Part shown: piece after piece, positions 18,799 to 27,575 of the stretch
How the letters are laid out: each line of letters begins with the position of its first letter
How positions within the stretch are numbered: the first letter of the stretch is position 1
Assembly: GCF_013179735.1 (NCBI RefSeq)
Contig: NZ_JABMEG010000001.1
Span: 62,001-126,000, forward strand
Source of the DNA: Permianibacter fluminis
GTDB taxonomy: Bacteria > Pseudomonadota > Gammaproteobacteria > Enterobacterales > Permianibacteraceae
Reading direction: 5' to 3'
DNA length: 64,000 bases
Program-made: the position numbers and the translations under genes
The notes under the pieces: model-generated
Told to the model about the DNA's origin: nothing
The model's input: only the letters and a program-made list of their open reading frames with translations
Database searches by the model: none

Positions 18799-19515
18799 AT
18801 GCTGTTCCCGAATATCAAGAAATGGATCTTCGCGCTCGCCCTGAGCGCAGCCCCTGCCGTGCATGCCTTGCCGGTCCTCCAGCTGTACGTTGAAGGCGGT
18901 ACCTATGACGTTGCCAGCGAAACCTGGGTGGTAACGGAGAACGATTTCACCGTCTGGGTCATTGGTAACACCGGCCAACGCGGCACCATCACCGGCGCCA
19001 ATGGCCTTGGTGGTGTCAGCCTGGTGGTCTCGACCCAAGGTGGTGATCTGGCCAATCTGTCGATTACCCCGACTCTGGCCGGCTGCTGCGACGTGGTCGA
19101 CCCGTCCTTGGCCGGCAACCCGATTGCAACCCTTTCGGGCACTGGTCATCACAGCGTGCTGGCCGACCACGGCATCTTCAATCAACCGGGTATCGCTTGG
19201 CAGCAATTCGACCTCGGCGTATTTGCCCTGACCGACTCGCTGATTGGCGACGCCACTCAAGGCGCGTGGCCGGTCGATGTGGATGGCAATTTCCACGGTC
19301 AAATCAATGCCTACCACGTCACCATGCTGGGCGATTTCGATTTCCTGCATTTTGATGGTTTTGGCTACACCAACGATGGTCGCCGCTACGTGTTTGCACC
19401 GTTCTCGCACGACGCCGAAGCGCTGCCACCACCGCCGCACATCGAAGTGCCGGTGCCGGCTACATTGTCGCTGTTCTCGCTCGGAGCCTTCTTGCTGGCA
19501 CGTCGCCGCAAATAA
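18799..19515 (+). CDS. PEP-CTERM sorting domain protein, choice-of-anchor-like
   Basis: 238 aa secreted protein. Signal peptide about 1-23 (KKWIFALALSAAPAVHA). The body begins LPVLQLYVEGGTYDVASETW and resembles the choice-of-anchor N family. The C-terminus is a tripartite sorting signal, VPVPATLSLFSLGAFLLARR (about 217-236): a V-P-x-P motif, one hydrophobic helix and an Arg cluster. An exosortase would cleave at that motif and attach the protein to the surface or pass it to the matrix. AAGGA lies five bases before the ATG. Monocistronic, between a sigma-54-like promoter and a terminator. The sorting call is strong; the biological role is unknown. Confidence 0.88.
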   Translation: MLFPNIKKWIFALALSAAPAVHALPVLQLYVEGGTYDVASETWVVTENDFTVWVIGNTGQRGTITGANGLGGVSLVVSTQGGDLANLSITPTLAGCCDVVDPSLAGNPIATLSGTGHHSVLADHGIFNQPGIAWQQFDLGVFALTDSLIGDATQGAWPVDVDGNFHGQINAYHVTMLGDFDFLHFDGFGYTNDGRRYVFAPFSHDAEALPPPPHIEVPVPATLSLFSLGAFLLARRRK

Positions 19516-19537
19516 GCCCTGCGTATCACAGCAAATG

Positions 19538-19564
19538 ACAAACGGCCCCGATGGGGCCGTTTGT
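19538..19564 (+). terminator. Terminator after the PEP-CTERM gene
   Basis: ACAAACGGCCCC - GAT - GGGGCCGTTTGT, twelve-base perfect arms followed by TTTG. Confidence 0.9.
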
Positions 19565-19585
19565 TTTGATGCTGCAGCTATCCGC

Positions 19586-19640
19586 AGCAAGCAATCAGCA
19601 AGCAATCAGCAAGCAATCAGCAAGCAATCAGCAAGCAATC
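19586..19640. repeat. Tandem repeat, five copies of an 11-mer
   Basis: Five exact copies of AGCAAGCAATC followed by a partial one (AACAAGC). Non-coding, between two terminators; prone to slipped-strand change. Confidence 0.95.
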
Positions 19641-19739
19641 AACAAGCGAGCTGCGAACCGTGACCGACAGCAATGGCAGGTTTTCAGCGCCCAATTAGCC
19701 AGCCTGACCGCTCGGTCAGTTCAGCTGCAAAAGAGTAAA

Positions 19740-19765
19740 AAAACGGCTCCCGCAGGAGCCGTTTT
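19740..19765. terminator. Terminator of the Asp-box lipoprotein gene
   Basis: AAAACGGCTCC - CGCA - GGAGCCGTTTT, 18 bases beyond the stop of the minus-strand gene; T runs both ways. Confidence 0.85.
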
Positions 19766-19782
19766 GCTGTCTCTTGTTGCAA

Positions 19783-21345
19783 TTACAACAGCGGCCGCCA
19801 GTCGACTTGCCACATGCTGTTCAAGTCGTCGCGACGATACACCCAACCGTTGCTGCAAACCTGCCAAAGCTTCTGGCCATCGTTCTGGAACCAGCCGTCA
19901 CGCAGGTATTCAGCGCAGGCGTAAGAGAAGCTGTCGTCCGGTTGCCAGGTTTTGCCGGCATCGCTGGATTGGGTCCAGATCTGATCACCAAACGCCTCGC
20001 CATTCTTGCGCGCACGGGCAAACAACCGATCACCGACCGGAATCGCGATATCAAGCGGTACCAGAGATTTTTCCGGCCGTTTGTACTCATTCAGCGGCGC
20101 CCAGTTCTGGCCACGGTCGGTACTGATCCACTGTTCATCCTTGCTGAACGCGTGCGTGGTGGCCGCCGCCAACGGGCCGCTCCAGCTCGGAATCAAACGC
20201 TCGATTTTGGTGACCTGCTTGCTGATCGTGTCGGTCGCCGGTTGGTAAATCCACAAATGTTCGCCCGGTTCGAGCAGATACAAACGCTCGCCGTCCCAGC
20301 GGGCAATACCGTTGTGCGCCAGCGGACCCGAGAACGGCATCCGATCGCGATCGACCCAGCCACCCTGACCGTCTTCGATCAGCAGGGCCAGCGTATTGGG
20401 GCCGGTAGCAGCACGTTGCAAACGCACGGCCAGATAGACACGACCATCAGCCAGCGTTCCGGCAGCCAGCGGCAGACCATCGCCACGACCGGCATCGCGC
20501 ACCGTCCACGGCCCGGCCAGTGTCGGCGCCGTCAGCAAACGGTTGAATTCGGCCAACGCCACATAGCGACCATCCAGTCCCTGGCCCACCCAGGTCAGAT
20601 CTTCGATAAGACCCGTGTCGAAATGCTGCCATTTGCCATCCGGAGCCCGACGCTTGATCTGGCCGAACTTGCCGGGCAACAGCAGATTGCCGTCACGATC
20701 CCGACTCCAGTCACCATTGGCCAGCGCCGCGCGTTTGGCAAACATCAGGATCGGCGTCAGATACGTTGAGCCGTCCTTCCAGCCCAACGGCGCCTCATTT
20801 TTCAGCTTGCTGAATACGCTGGGCATTTCTTTCTGGTGCAGCGCCATCAGCGGTGTCGGCAACGGTGCCCGGCCGAGCGCGTAACTCTGCTTGTTGATCG
20901 GATCCGGCAGGTAGATCACGGTGCCCAAATCGGTCAGCCGGCCCGCTTCCACCGTGAAGCTGCCAAATTTTTCACCCGGATTCAGCCAGTTGAAATAGGT
21001 GACGTTGTAACCGGCTTCGCTGCCACCAATGGTCTGCAGAAAATACTCGTCGGCAGGCAGCGCACCAATGAAGGCCCGCGAACTGGTGCTGCCAACGTGA
21101 TCCGCTGCATTGAGATTGAAACTCTTGTTCGGATTGGTCTTGCTGGTCAGCGTGATGTAATCCCAGTTGCTGATCGTGCCAATGCGATGCGCATTGTTGG
21201 CGACGTTCATCACCACCGCACCGCGATCTTTCGGCACGCCAACCTGCTTGTATTGCCACAGATTGGCGGTGGGAATCGTGCCGCAACCGGTCAAGAACGT
21301 TGCCAGCAAAATGGCCGCAAACTGGCGCCAGTTCGTCCTGCTCAT
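19783..21345 (-). CDS. Lipoprotein with Asp-box (BNR) repeats
   Basis: 520 aa from ATG 21345, fixed by AAGGAG six bases upstream. Signal peptide with lipobox LLATFLTGC, so membrane-anchored. The N-terminal part (about 30-170) is beta-rich. The C-terminal part looks like a beta-propeller: STDRGQNW and SSDAGKTW match the Asp-box S-x-D-x-G-x2-W of sialidase-like folds. No sialidase Arg triad is recognisable, so I do not call an enzyme. It lies 47 bases after the Sel1 gene, probably one operon. Confidence 0.78.
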   Translation of the reverse strand: MSRTNWRQFAAILLATFLTGCGTIPTANLWQYKQVGVPKDRGAVVMNVANNAHRIGTISNWDYITLTSKTNPNKSFNLNAADHVGSTSSRAFIGALPADEYFLQTIGGSEAGYNVTYFNWLNPGEKFGSFTVEAGRLTDLGTVIYLPDPINKQSYALGRAPLPTPLMALHQKEMPSVFSKLKNEAPLGWKDGSTYLTPILMFAKRAALANGDWSRDRDGNLLLPGKFGQIKRRAPDGKWQHFDTGLIEDLTWVGQGLDGRYVALAEFNRLLTAPTLAGPWTVRDAGRGDGLPLAAGTLADGRVYLAVRLQRAATGPNTLALLIEDGQGGWVDRDRMPFSGPLAHNGIARWDGERLYLLEPGEHLWIYQPATDTISKQVTKIERLIPSWSGPLAAATTHAFSKDEQWISTDRGQNWAPLNEYKRPEKSLVPLDIAIPVGDRLFARARKNGEAFGDQIWTQSSDAGKTWQPDDSFSYACAEYLRDGWFQNDGQKLWQVCSNGWVYRRDDLNSMWQVDWRPLL

Positions 21346-21392
21346 GTTGTCTCCTTCTGATGAAACCTTGGTCATGCAATATCGGTATTGAT

Positions 21393-22904
21393 TTACTTGC
21401 CCACCGCCAGCGCTGGCAGCACTGCCAGCGGAGTCGGCTGCTGAGCCTGCAACTCGCCAAGCAGGCGGGTCGCCCGTTTGCGATCTTTATCGCGCAGCTC
21501 GCTTTCCAGCCGTGATTCCCAGCTGGTGCTGGGCGTGACAACACGCTTGCTCAATGCCAGCCACGCCGATGCCGCCGCCTTGTCGTCAGACACACCGGTA
21601 CCATAGAAATACATGCCGGCGACCTGGCTCTGGGCGAACGGCATACCGCCACGAGCGGCCTGCAGCTGGTGCTCGAACGCCTTCTTGTTGTCCTTGCTGA
21701 AATCCTTGCCGGTTTCGTAGAGATAGGCGAGCAAGCTGGCCGCCCCGATTGAACCGCGCTGTGCTGCGGTGGTCAGCAAACGCTCGGCTTCACCAACATT
21801 GCGCGCGGTCAGGGAATCAAAGCGCAGCATGTGCCCCAGATACGCCTGCGCCAGCAGATGGTTTTCATTGACCAGCGCTTGCAGACCTTGCAGCGCCAAT
21901 ACCCGATTGGCTTCGACACCATCACCACTGGCGTACTGGCGAGCGACCAGAAAACGGGCGTCAGCCGAACCTTTGTCGGCGGCGGCCTTGAACGATGCAA
22001 ATGCCGCTTTGTGATCCTTGCTGACGCCTCGCGCGCCCAGATACTGCAACACACCGTAACTGAGCAGCGCGGTCGCATCACCGGCAGCCAGCTCTGCCCG
22101 CAGCGTCGTCAGCATCGCGGCATCATCAGCTTGACCAAGCACGGGTGACAGTTGCAGTCGCTCGTCTTTCAGCACCGTCCATTCCGGATGCGCGGCCACC
22201 AACAGCGACAGCCGCAGCAAACTGGTGGCCTCATTGAGTCGATAATTGGCCAGATACCAGCTGACCGCTTGCACGACATCGGCCGAACCGAGCACGCCGC
22301 GTTCGTGTATCTGGCCAACATAATCAGCCGCTTCCGGTTTGCCGGAAATGTATGCCTTGCTGAGCCACAGCTTGGCCTGCGCATAGTCCGGTGTGCCGAA
22401 CGCGCCGTCGAAATGACTGAGCCCGAGCAGATACACCGCATCGCTGTCATTTTGCTCAGCCGCCTTGGTCAACCAGATGCGCGCTTGCTCGGCATTTTTT
22501 TCGCCACCGGTACCGGTCAGCAGCATCGCGGCCAACAGCCGCTGTGAGCGTGCCTTGCCTTGCTCGGCGGCTTTGACGAACCAGCGCTGCGCCTCGGCGA
22601 CATTGCGTTCCGTGCCAACCCCTTCCTGCAAGGCCATGGCAAAAAATTCCTGGGCATCGGCGACGCCGGCATCCGCCGCTTTGCGTATCCATTGCACGCC
22701 GACGACTTTGTCTGCCGCCGTGCCCTGTCCCAGAAAATACTGAGTTCCGAGCTGGAATTGCGCACGGGCATCGCCTTGCTCAGCCAGCTCTTTGTACACC
22801 TCGAAACGCTGCACTTTGGCGGGGTCGGTGCTGTCATCCGCATGCACCGAAGGAAAGGCAAACAACATCAGCGCGACTAGCGTCGCGATAGGCAAAGACC
22901 GCAT
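21393..22904 (-). CDS. Secreted Sel1-like repeat protein
   Basis: 503 aa from ATG 22904 (AAGGA nine bases upstream). Signal peptide SLPIATLVALMLFAFPSVHA. The rest is built of about ten Sel1/TPR-like repeats such as ARAQFQLGTQYFLGQGT and ADAQEFFAMALQEGVGTERN, a periplasmic scaffold fold for protein-protein contacts. Partners are unknown; the Asp-box lipoprotein downstream is the natural candidate. Confidence 0.85.
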   Translation of the reverse strand: MRSLPIATLVALMLFAFPSVHADDSTDPAKVQRFEVYKELAEQGDARAQFQLGTQYFLGQGTAADKVVGVQWIRKAADAGVADAQEFFAMALQEGVGTERNVAEAQRWFVKAAEQGKARSQRLLAAMLLTGTGGEKNAEQARIWLTKAAEQNDSDAVYLLGLSHFDGAFGTPDYAQAKLWLSKAYISGKPEAADYVGQIHERGVLGSADVVQAVSWYLANYRLNEATSLLRLSLLVAAHPEWTVLKDERLQLSPVLGQADDAAMLTTLRAELAAGDATALLSYGVLQYLGARGVSKDHKAAFASFKAAADKGSADARFLVARQYASGDGVEANRVLALQGLQALVNENHLLAQAYLGHMLRFDSLTARNVGEAERLLTTAAQRGSIGAASLLAYLYETGKDFSKDNKKAFEHQLQAARGGMPFAQSQVAGMYFYGTGVSDDKAAASAWLALSKRVVTPSTSWESRLESELRDKDRKRATRLLGELQAQQPTPLAVLPALAVGK

Positions 22905-23183
22905 GGTGAAACATCCTTGGCAACGGCAGCCTTGCACTGCCGAATATCATTCCGGGATTAATGTCCCAGTTCAAACGCTCGGCGAATCTGACCGGCCGAG
23001 CCAAGCGCGGCATCATAGGGCTTTGTTCGCATGACGACCAGCAAGACCCGGCAGCGGACGAATGGCCCGACAGAAGCGCGAACCCGGTCACGTCGACGGC
23101 GCGTCCAGTCGGGGCAGCTCGGCTATAGTTGAGGCAGTTTTGCCTGCCCGCCACGTGCCACCCGACCCTGCCTGAAGGTGCCG

Positions 23184-24749
23184 ATGTCCACCGAAACCGA
23201 CCAACAAAAAGCCGAATTGCGCCGGTTGTTTGCCCGCCGACTGCCGGGCAAGCTGCGCCAGATTGCCGGCTATGTGCAGCGCTTGCAGACCGGCGAAGCG
23301 CTGACCGGGCTAGGCGGCCAGCTGGTGGTGCAGCTTGAGCACAGCATCCGCAGTTGTGAAAGCTTTGGTTTTGCCGCCTGCGCCCGGCTGTTGCAGCAGG
23401 TGGAAAATCAGTGCCTGAACCCCGAGCCGGCAAATTACGCCCCGCTGATTCAGGCCCTGGCGCATCTGGCCGAGGAGCTCGACGGCAAGCCGAGTCTGGC
23501 TCCAGCCGAGCCGCAAGCGACCCAAATGGAAGCGCCAGCCACCGACAATCTGGCCTTGCAGCCGTTATGGCTGGCGCTGCCGGAACAGGAACGAACCATG
23601 CTGGCCGGCCAGCTGGCGCTGTTCGGCTTTGCCGCCAGCACGGTGCCGCAGGATGGCGGCGCGCCGGTTGCGCTGGTCGCGGAAGCCAATGAGGTGGGCG
23701 ATTTGCGCGCCCGCTATGGCGACCAACTGCCGCCGCTGATCGTGGTAGCGGACGATGATCAGATCACCGCCCGCCTGCTGGCCATTCGCCAGGGCGCCGC
23801 GGCCTTTCTGGCGCGACCGCTGGACACCGCCGCGCTCATCGAAGCCATTGATGAGGTCAGCCCAGCCAGCGCCGGTGAGCCGCCGCGGGTACTGATTGTC
23901 GAAGACTCGAAGTCGCAGAGCATGCATTACAACAAGGTGCTCAAGGAGGCCGGTTGTTCGACGGCGGTGGTCAATCAGCCGCTGAAGATTCTCGAAGCGC
24001 TGCATGCGCTGCAGCCGGAACTGATCCTGCTCGACATGCAGATGCCGGAATGCACCGGGCTGGAATTGGCGCGCGTGCTGCGACAGATGCCGGGCTGGCG
24101 GACGGTGCCGGTGCTGTTCATGTCGGCGGAAGAAAACCCGGAGAAACAGGCTGCGGCGATGGCCGTGTCCGGCGATGATTTTCTGCTCAAGCCGGTGCGC
24201 GCTGATGAACTGAAAAAAGCCGTGTTGACCCGCATCGCCCGCAGCCGGATGCAGCTGGCCCAGCTGAACCGCGATGGCCTGACCGGCCTGCTGAACCTGT
24301 CGGCGATGGCCCAGGCCATCGACAACCAATGCGCCCAGGCCAGCCGCACCGGCGAGCCGCTCTGTTTTGCCCAGCTCGATATCGACCGGCTCGGTCCGCT
24401 CAATGAGAGCGCCGGCCATGGTGCCGGCGATGCCGTGGTCCGCCAGCTGGCGCGCCTGCTCGGCCGGCGACTGCGCAAGAGCGACACCATCGGCCGGCTC
24501 GGCGGCGACCGCTTTGGCGTGCTGTTGCCGGGCTGTCGTGGCGATGACGCGCTACGGCTGATCGACGCAGTCCGTTCCGATCTGGCGAAGCATCCGCTGC
24601 TGCACGGCGGCCATACTCTGGCAGTCAAGCTGTCCGCCGGCGTCGCCCAGCATGACGGCGGCGCTCCCGGCGCGCTGCGCGATGCCGCCGAAAAAGCCCT
24701 GCAGTGGGCCAAGGACGCTGGCGGCAACAGCGCTCGCTTAGCCAGCTGA
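23184..24749 (+). CDS. HPt-REC-REC-GGDEF signalling protein with degenerate cyclase site
   Basis: 521 aa, cytosolic. Residues 20-75 look like an HPt domain with phosphorylatable His53 (EHSIRSCESFGF). About 160-225 is a receiver-like domain without a clear phospho-Asp. About 235-345 is a full receiver with Asp284 (LILLDMQMPE) and Lys337. About 360-515 is a GGDEF domain whose signature is GGDRF (440-444): Glu to Arg should abolish catalysis. The inhibitory-site motif RKSD (431-434) is kept, so it may bind c-di-GMP as an effector. The GTG at 23178 is an alternative start. Possibly a phosphorelay hub. Confidence 0.87.
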   Translation: MSTETDQQKAELRRLFARRLPGKLRQIAGYVQRLQTGEALTGLGGQLVVQLEHSIRSCESFGFAACARLLQQVENQCLNPEPANYAPLIQALAHLAEELDGKPSLAPAEPQATQMEAPATDNLALQPLWLALPEQERTMLAGQLALFGFAASTVPQDGGAPVALVAEANEVGDLRARYGDQLPPLIVVADDDQITARLLAIRQGAAAFLARPLDTAALIEAIDEVSPASAGEPPRVLIVEDSKSQSMHYNKVLKEAGCSTAVVNQPLKILEALHALQPELILLDMQMPECTGLELARVLRQMPGWRTVPVLFMSAEENPEKQAAAMAVSGDDFLLKPVRADELKKAVLTRIARSRMQLAQLNRDGLTGLLNLSAMAQAIDNQCAQASRTGEPLCFAQLDIDRLGPLNESAGHGAGDAVVRQLARLLGRRLRKSDTIGRLGGDRFGVLLPGCRGDDALRLIDAVRSDLAKHPLLHGGHTLAVKLSAGVAQHDGGAPGALRDAAEKALQWAKDAGGNSARLAS

Positions 24750-24840
24750 AGCCTTGCTGGCGGCCCGCCCGGCCCGACCAAAAAGCCCGACGAAAAGGGC
24801 CAAAGACGCCGGTGATAACAGGGCCCGATTGGCCAGCTGA
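24706..24840. repeat. Degenerate direct duplication of a gene's 3' end
   Basis: Bases 24706-24749 (last codons and stop of the GGDEF gene) recur 91 bases later at 24797-24840 with about 35 of 44 identities, including the stop. The second copy still reads RAKDAGDNRARLAS-stop against WAKDAGGNSARLAS-stop. Similarity continues about 25 bases past each stop. Confidence 0.75.
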
Positions 24841-24908
24841 CGCCTACGCTGGCTGTCCCGGCCGGACAATGGATGCGTCCGGCCCTCACCGCAACGGAGG
24901 TCACCACC

Positions 24909-25232
24909 ATGACCGATTGCTTTGTCCGGGTCTGCCTGACCACGGTCGCCACCGAGGCCGCCGCGAACTATTTGGCGGAAACCTTGGTCAATGAGGGCCT
25001 CGCGGCCTGCGTTAACATTTTGCCAAGCATCGTTTCCTATTATCGCTGGCAAGGTGAACTGTGCCGCGACAACGAATGGCTGCTCGTGCTGAAATCCGAT
25101 GCCGCACATCTGCCAATGCTGGAGCAACGGCTGCTGGCGCTGCACCCTTACCAGACTCCCGGCTTTACTGTGCTGCCGGCCAGTCACGTCAGCGACGGCT
25201 ATGGTCGCTGGCTGCATGACAACCTGAAATAA
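24909..25232 (+). CDS. cutA: Divalent-cation tolerance protein CutA
   Basis: 107 aa trimeric ferredoxin-fold protein. The start at 24909 is chosen by CGGAGG about eight bases upstream. Family landmarks: LVNEGLAACVNILPSIVSYYRW, NEWLLVLKSD and HPYQTPGFTVLPA. CutA lies next to dsbD here, as in many gammaproteobacteria. Its role in copper tolerance was proposed from E. coli genetics and remains uncertain. Confidence 0.95.
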   Translation: MTDCFVRVCLTTVATEAAANYLAETLVNEGLAACVNILPSIVSYYRWQGELCRDNEWLLVLKSDAAHLPMLEQRLLALHPYQTPGFTVLPASHVSDGYGRWLHDNLK

Positions 25233-25285
25233 ACGCTGGATTGCTGCCGTGGGACGGCGGCAGCCGTTACCGGATCGATCTGTCC

Positions 25286-27382
25286 ATGAAAGCTGTTCTG
25301 TTCGCCATTGGCCGCCGTCTGGCTGGTCTGCTCCCGGTACGTGCCCGTACCCCGCTCACCTCGAAGATCGTCCTGTCCTGCGCGTCCGCCAGCACCGGCA
25401 AGGCCGCCCGCCGCTTCTCGCTGCCAACCTTTGGCAAACGCCGGGCGCAGGCCTGGCGCGTGATCGCCGAGCAGCAACGGCTGCGGTTCGGTTTGCTGAC
25501 CATTGCGACACTGATCGCGCTGTGCGCATTGTTTCTGGCACCACCGCCGGCCCATGCGGCATCGGCCAGCGAGCTGCTGCGCGCTGCAGCGGACAACGGC
25601 CAGAACGAGGAATTCCTGAAAGTCGATCAGGCGTTTCAGGCCGAGGTCAGCCGGCTCGACAACGACATTCTGATCCGCTTCACGATTGCGCCCGGCTATT
25701 ACCTCTATCGAGATCAATTCCGCTTCAAGGCCGACGGCGCCACATTCGCCGCACCGCAGTTTCCGGACGGCAAACTGAAACACGACGAATTTCTTGGCGA
25801 ACAAATCGTCTATTTCAAATTCGCGGAAATTCGGCTGCCAATCGCGCAAGCCAGCGGCGACTTTGAACTGAAAATGACCTTCCAGGGTTGTGCCGAAGCC
25901 GGCCTGTGCTATCCACCGACCACGCGCAAGTTTTCGATTACTGGTGCAGCCGTCGGTAACGCGGCTGTCGGTGCATCCGATTCAACCAATTCCGCCACCG
26001 CATCCGAATTAATCCAGACAACCGAAACTGCTGCCAGCGCATCCGCATCAACCTCTGCATCGACACCGATTGCCGGCGCCGCCGCTGGTGGTGATCTGGC
26101 CGCCGCACTCGGTGGCAATTTGCTGCTGGCCATGGCGATTGCGTTCGGTGCCGGCCTGCTGCTGACGTTTACACCATGCGTGTTGCCGATGATTCCGATC
26201 ACTGTCGCCGTCATCGGCGGCCAAGGTGCGCAACTGTCGACCGGTCGCCGCTTTGCCTTGGTCTTTGTCTATGTTCAAGCCATGGCATTGACCTATGCCG
26301 CACTGGGTCTGGCGGTTGCCAGTGCCGGCGCGGCCTTGCAAGGCTATCTGCAATCCGCTTGGCTGATTGTGCCGTCGGCGGTGTTGTTCGTGTTGTTGGC
26401 ACTCAGCATGTTTGGCGCTTACGAATTGCAATTGCCGGCCGCCGTGCGCGATCGATTGGCGCAATCGAGTGCTGGCAGTTCCGGTGGTTCGATCACCGGT
26501 GTCGCGTTGATGGGCGCTTTGTCGGCCTTGATTGTTTCGCCGTGCATCAGCGCACCGCTGGCCGGCGCGCTGGCCTATATCGCGCAAACCGGTGAGTCAC
26601 TGCGCGGTGGTCTCGCCTTGTATGCGCTCGGACTCGGCATGGGCCTTCCGCTGTTGATCGCTGGCGTCGGTGGCGGTCAGTTGCTGCCGCGCGCCGGTGC
26701 CTGGATGGACAACGTCAAGCATCTGTTCGGCTTTGGTTTGATCGCAGTGTCGATTGTGCTGGTCAACCGCTTGATTCCCGCCAGCGCCGGCTTGCTGTTG
26801 TGGGCGCTGTTCGCGTTGGCGTTCTCGGCTTACTTTGCCCGCCTGCAAACCCACAGCGCCTGGCAGTATCTGCTGCAGGCATTGCGCTATGGCGCGCTTG
26901 TTTACGGCATTGCATTGGTCATTGGCGCACTGGCCGGGCAAACCAATCCCTTGAAGCCGCTGCCAAGTTTCGCCAGCGCGGGCGCAGCCGCCGAAACCAA
27001 TCGCAAGGTCGATGCCCACGCCGGCTTCAAACGCATCAAGTCCATCGCTGATCTGGAACGCGAACTGGCGGCGGCAAACGCCGCCGGTAAAACCGTGATG
27101 CTGGATTTCTTCGCGGATTGGTGCGTCGCCTGTTTCGAATTTGCCGACTACACCTTCCCGGATCCCGCTGTGCAAAAAGCGCTGGCCAATACCGTGCTGC
27201 TGCAAGCCGATGTCACCGCCAACGACGACACCGATCTGGCGCTGATGGCAAAGTTCAACATTCTCGGGCTGCCGTCCATTCTGTTTTTTGATCGCAACGG
27301 CAACGAGCTGGCCGGTACCCGCGTGACCGGCTTCATGAAGGCCGAGGCGTTTGCCCAGCACGTCAGCACCCGGCTGAACTGA
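25286..27382 (+). CDS. dsbD: Thiol:disulfide interchange protein DsbD
   Basis: Carries electrons from cytoplasmic thioredoxin to periplasmic DsbC, DsbG and CcmG. Domains in order: DsbD-alpha with the Cys pair in FQGCAEAGLCYPP; Ser/Thr/Ala linker; eight-helix membrane domain with TPCVLPMIPI and SPCISAPLAGAL holding its two cysteines; C-terminal thioredoxin domain with WCVAC. All six cysteines are present. From ATG 25286 it is 698 aa, with about 70 basic residues before the signal peptide (LLTIATLIALCALFLAPPPA). GTG at 25460, with GCAGG upstream, would give a normal-length precursor and may be the true start. Follows cutA by 54 bases. Confidence 0.95.
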   Translation: MKAVLFAIGRRLAGLLPVRARTPLTSKIVLSCASASTGKAARRFSLPTFGKRRAQAWRVIAEQQRLRFGLLTIATLIALCALFLAPPPAHAASASELLRAAADNGQNEEFLKVDQAFQAEVSRLDNDILIRFTIAPGYYLYRDQFRFKADGATFAAPQFPDGKLKHDEFLGEQIVYFKFAEIRLPIAQASGDFELKMTFQGCAEAGLCYPPTTRKFSITGAAVGNAAVGASDSTNSATASELIQTTETAASASASTSASTPIAGAAAGGDLAAALGGNLLLAMAIAFGAGLLLTFTPCVLPMIPITVAVIGGQGAQLSTGRRFALVFVYVQAMALTYAALGLAVASAGAALQGYLQSAWLIVPSAVLFVLLALSMFGAYELQLPAAVRDRLAQSSAGSSGGSITGVALMGALSALIVSPCISAPLAGALAYIAQTGESLRGGLALYALGLGMGLPLLIAGVGGGQLLPRAGAWMDNVKHLFGFGLIAVSIVLVNRLIPASAGLLLWALFALAFSAYFARLQTHSAWQYLLQALRYGALVYGIALVIGALAGQTNPLKPLPSFASAGAAAETNRKVDAHAGFKRIKSIADLERELAAANAAGKTVMLDFFADWCVACFEFADYTFPDPAVQKALANTVLLQADVTANDDTDLALMAKFNILGLPSILFFDRNGNELAGTRVTGFMKAEAFAQHVSTRLN

Positions 27383-27394
27383 GCACACTCCATC

Positions 27395-27432
27395 AAAGCC
27401 GGCGCTCGCCCGCGTGGCGAACGCCGGCTTTT
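27395..27432 (+). terminator. Terminator after dsbD
   Basis: AAAGCCGGCGCTCGCC (27395-27410) pairs with GGCGAACGCCGGCTTTT (27416-27432) apart from one C-A mismatch and ends in a T-rich run; loop CGCGT. Confidence 0.85.
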
Positions 27433-27575
27433 CTTTTGCAGCGCCACCCAGCAGACCACCGAATCATCGCCAGCGCGGGCGAACGTGACCCCACCCGCCA
27501 CAACCGCCACTCGAAATGGCGCGCGCAGACGGAACCCCGTCACCTATACTGAGCGCGAACCCACCAGGAACCATC

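Noticed and set aside
19704..19719. Palindrome CTGACCG-CT-CGGTCAG as an operator
   Set aside because: It lies between convergent gene ends with no start codon near; more likely incidental or part of a repeat.
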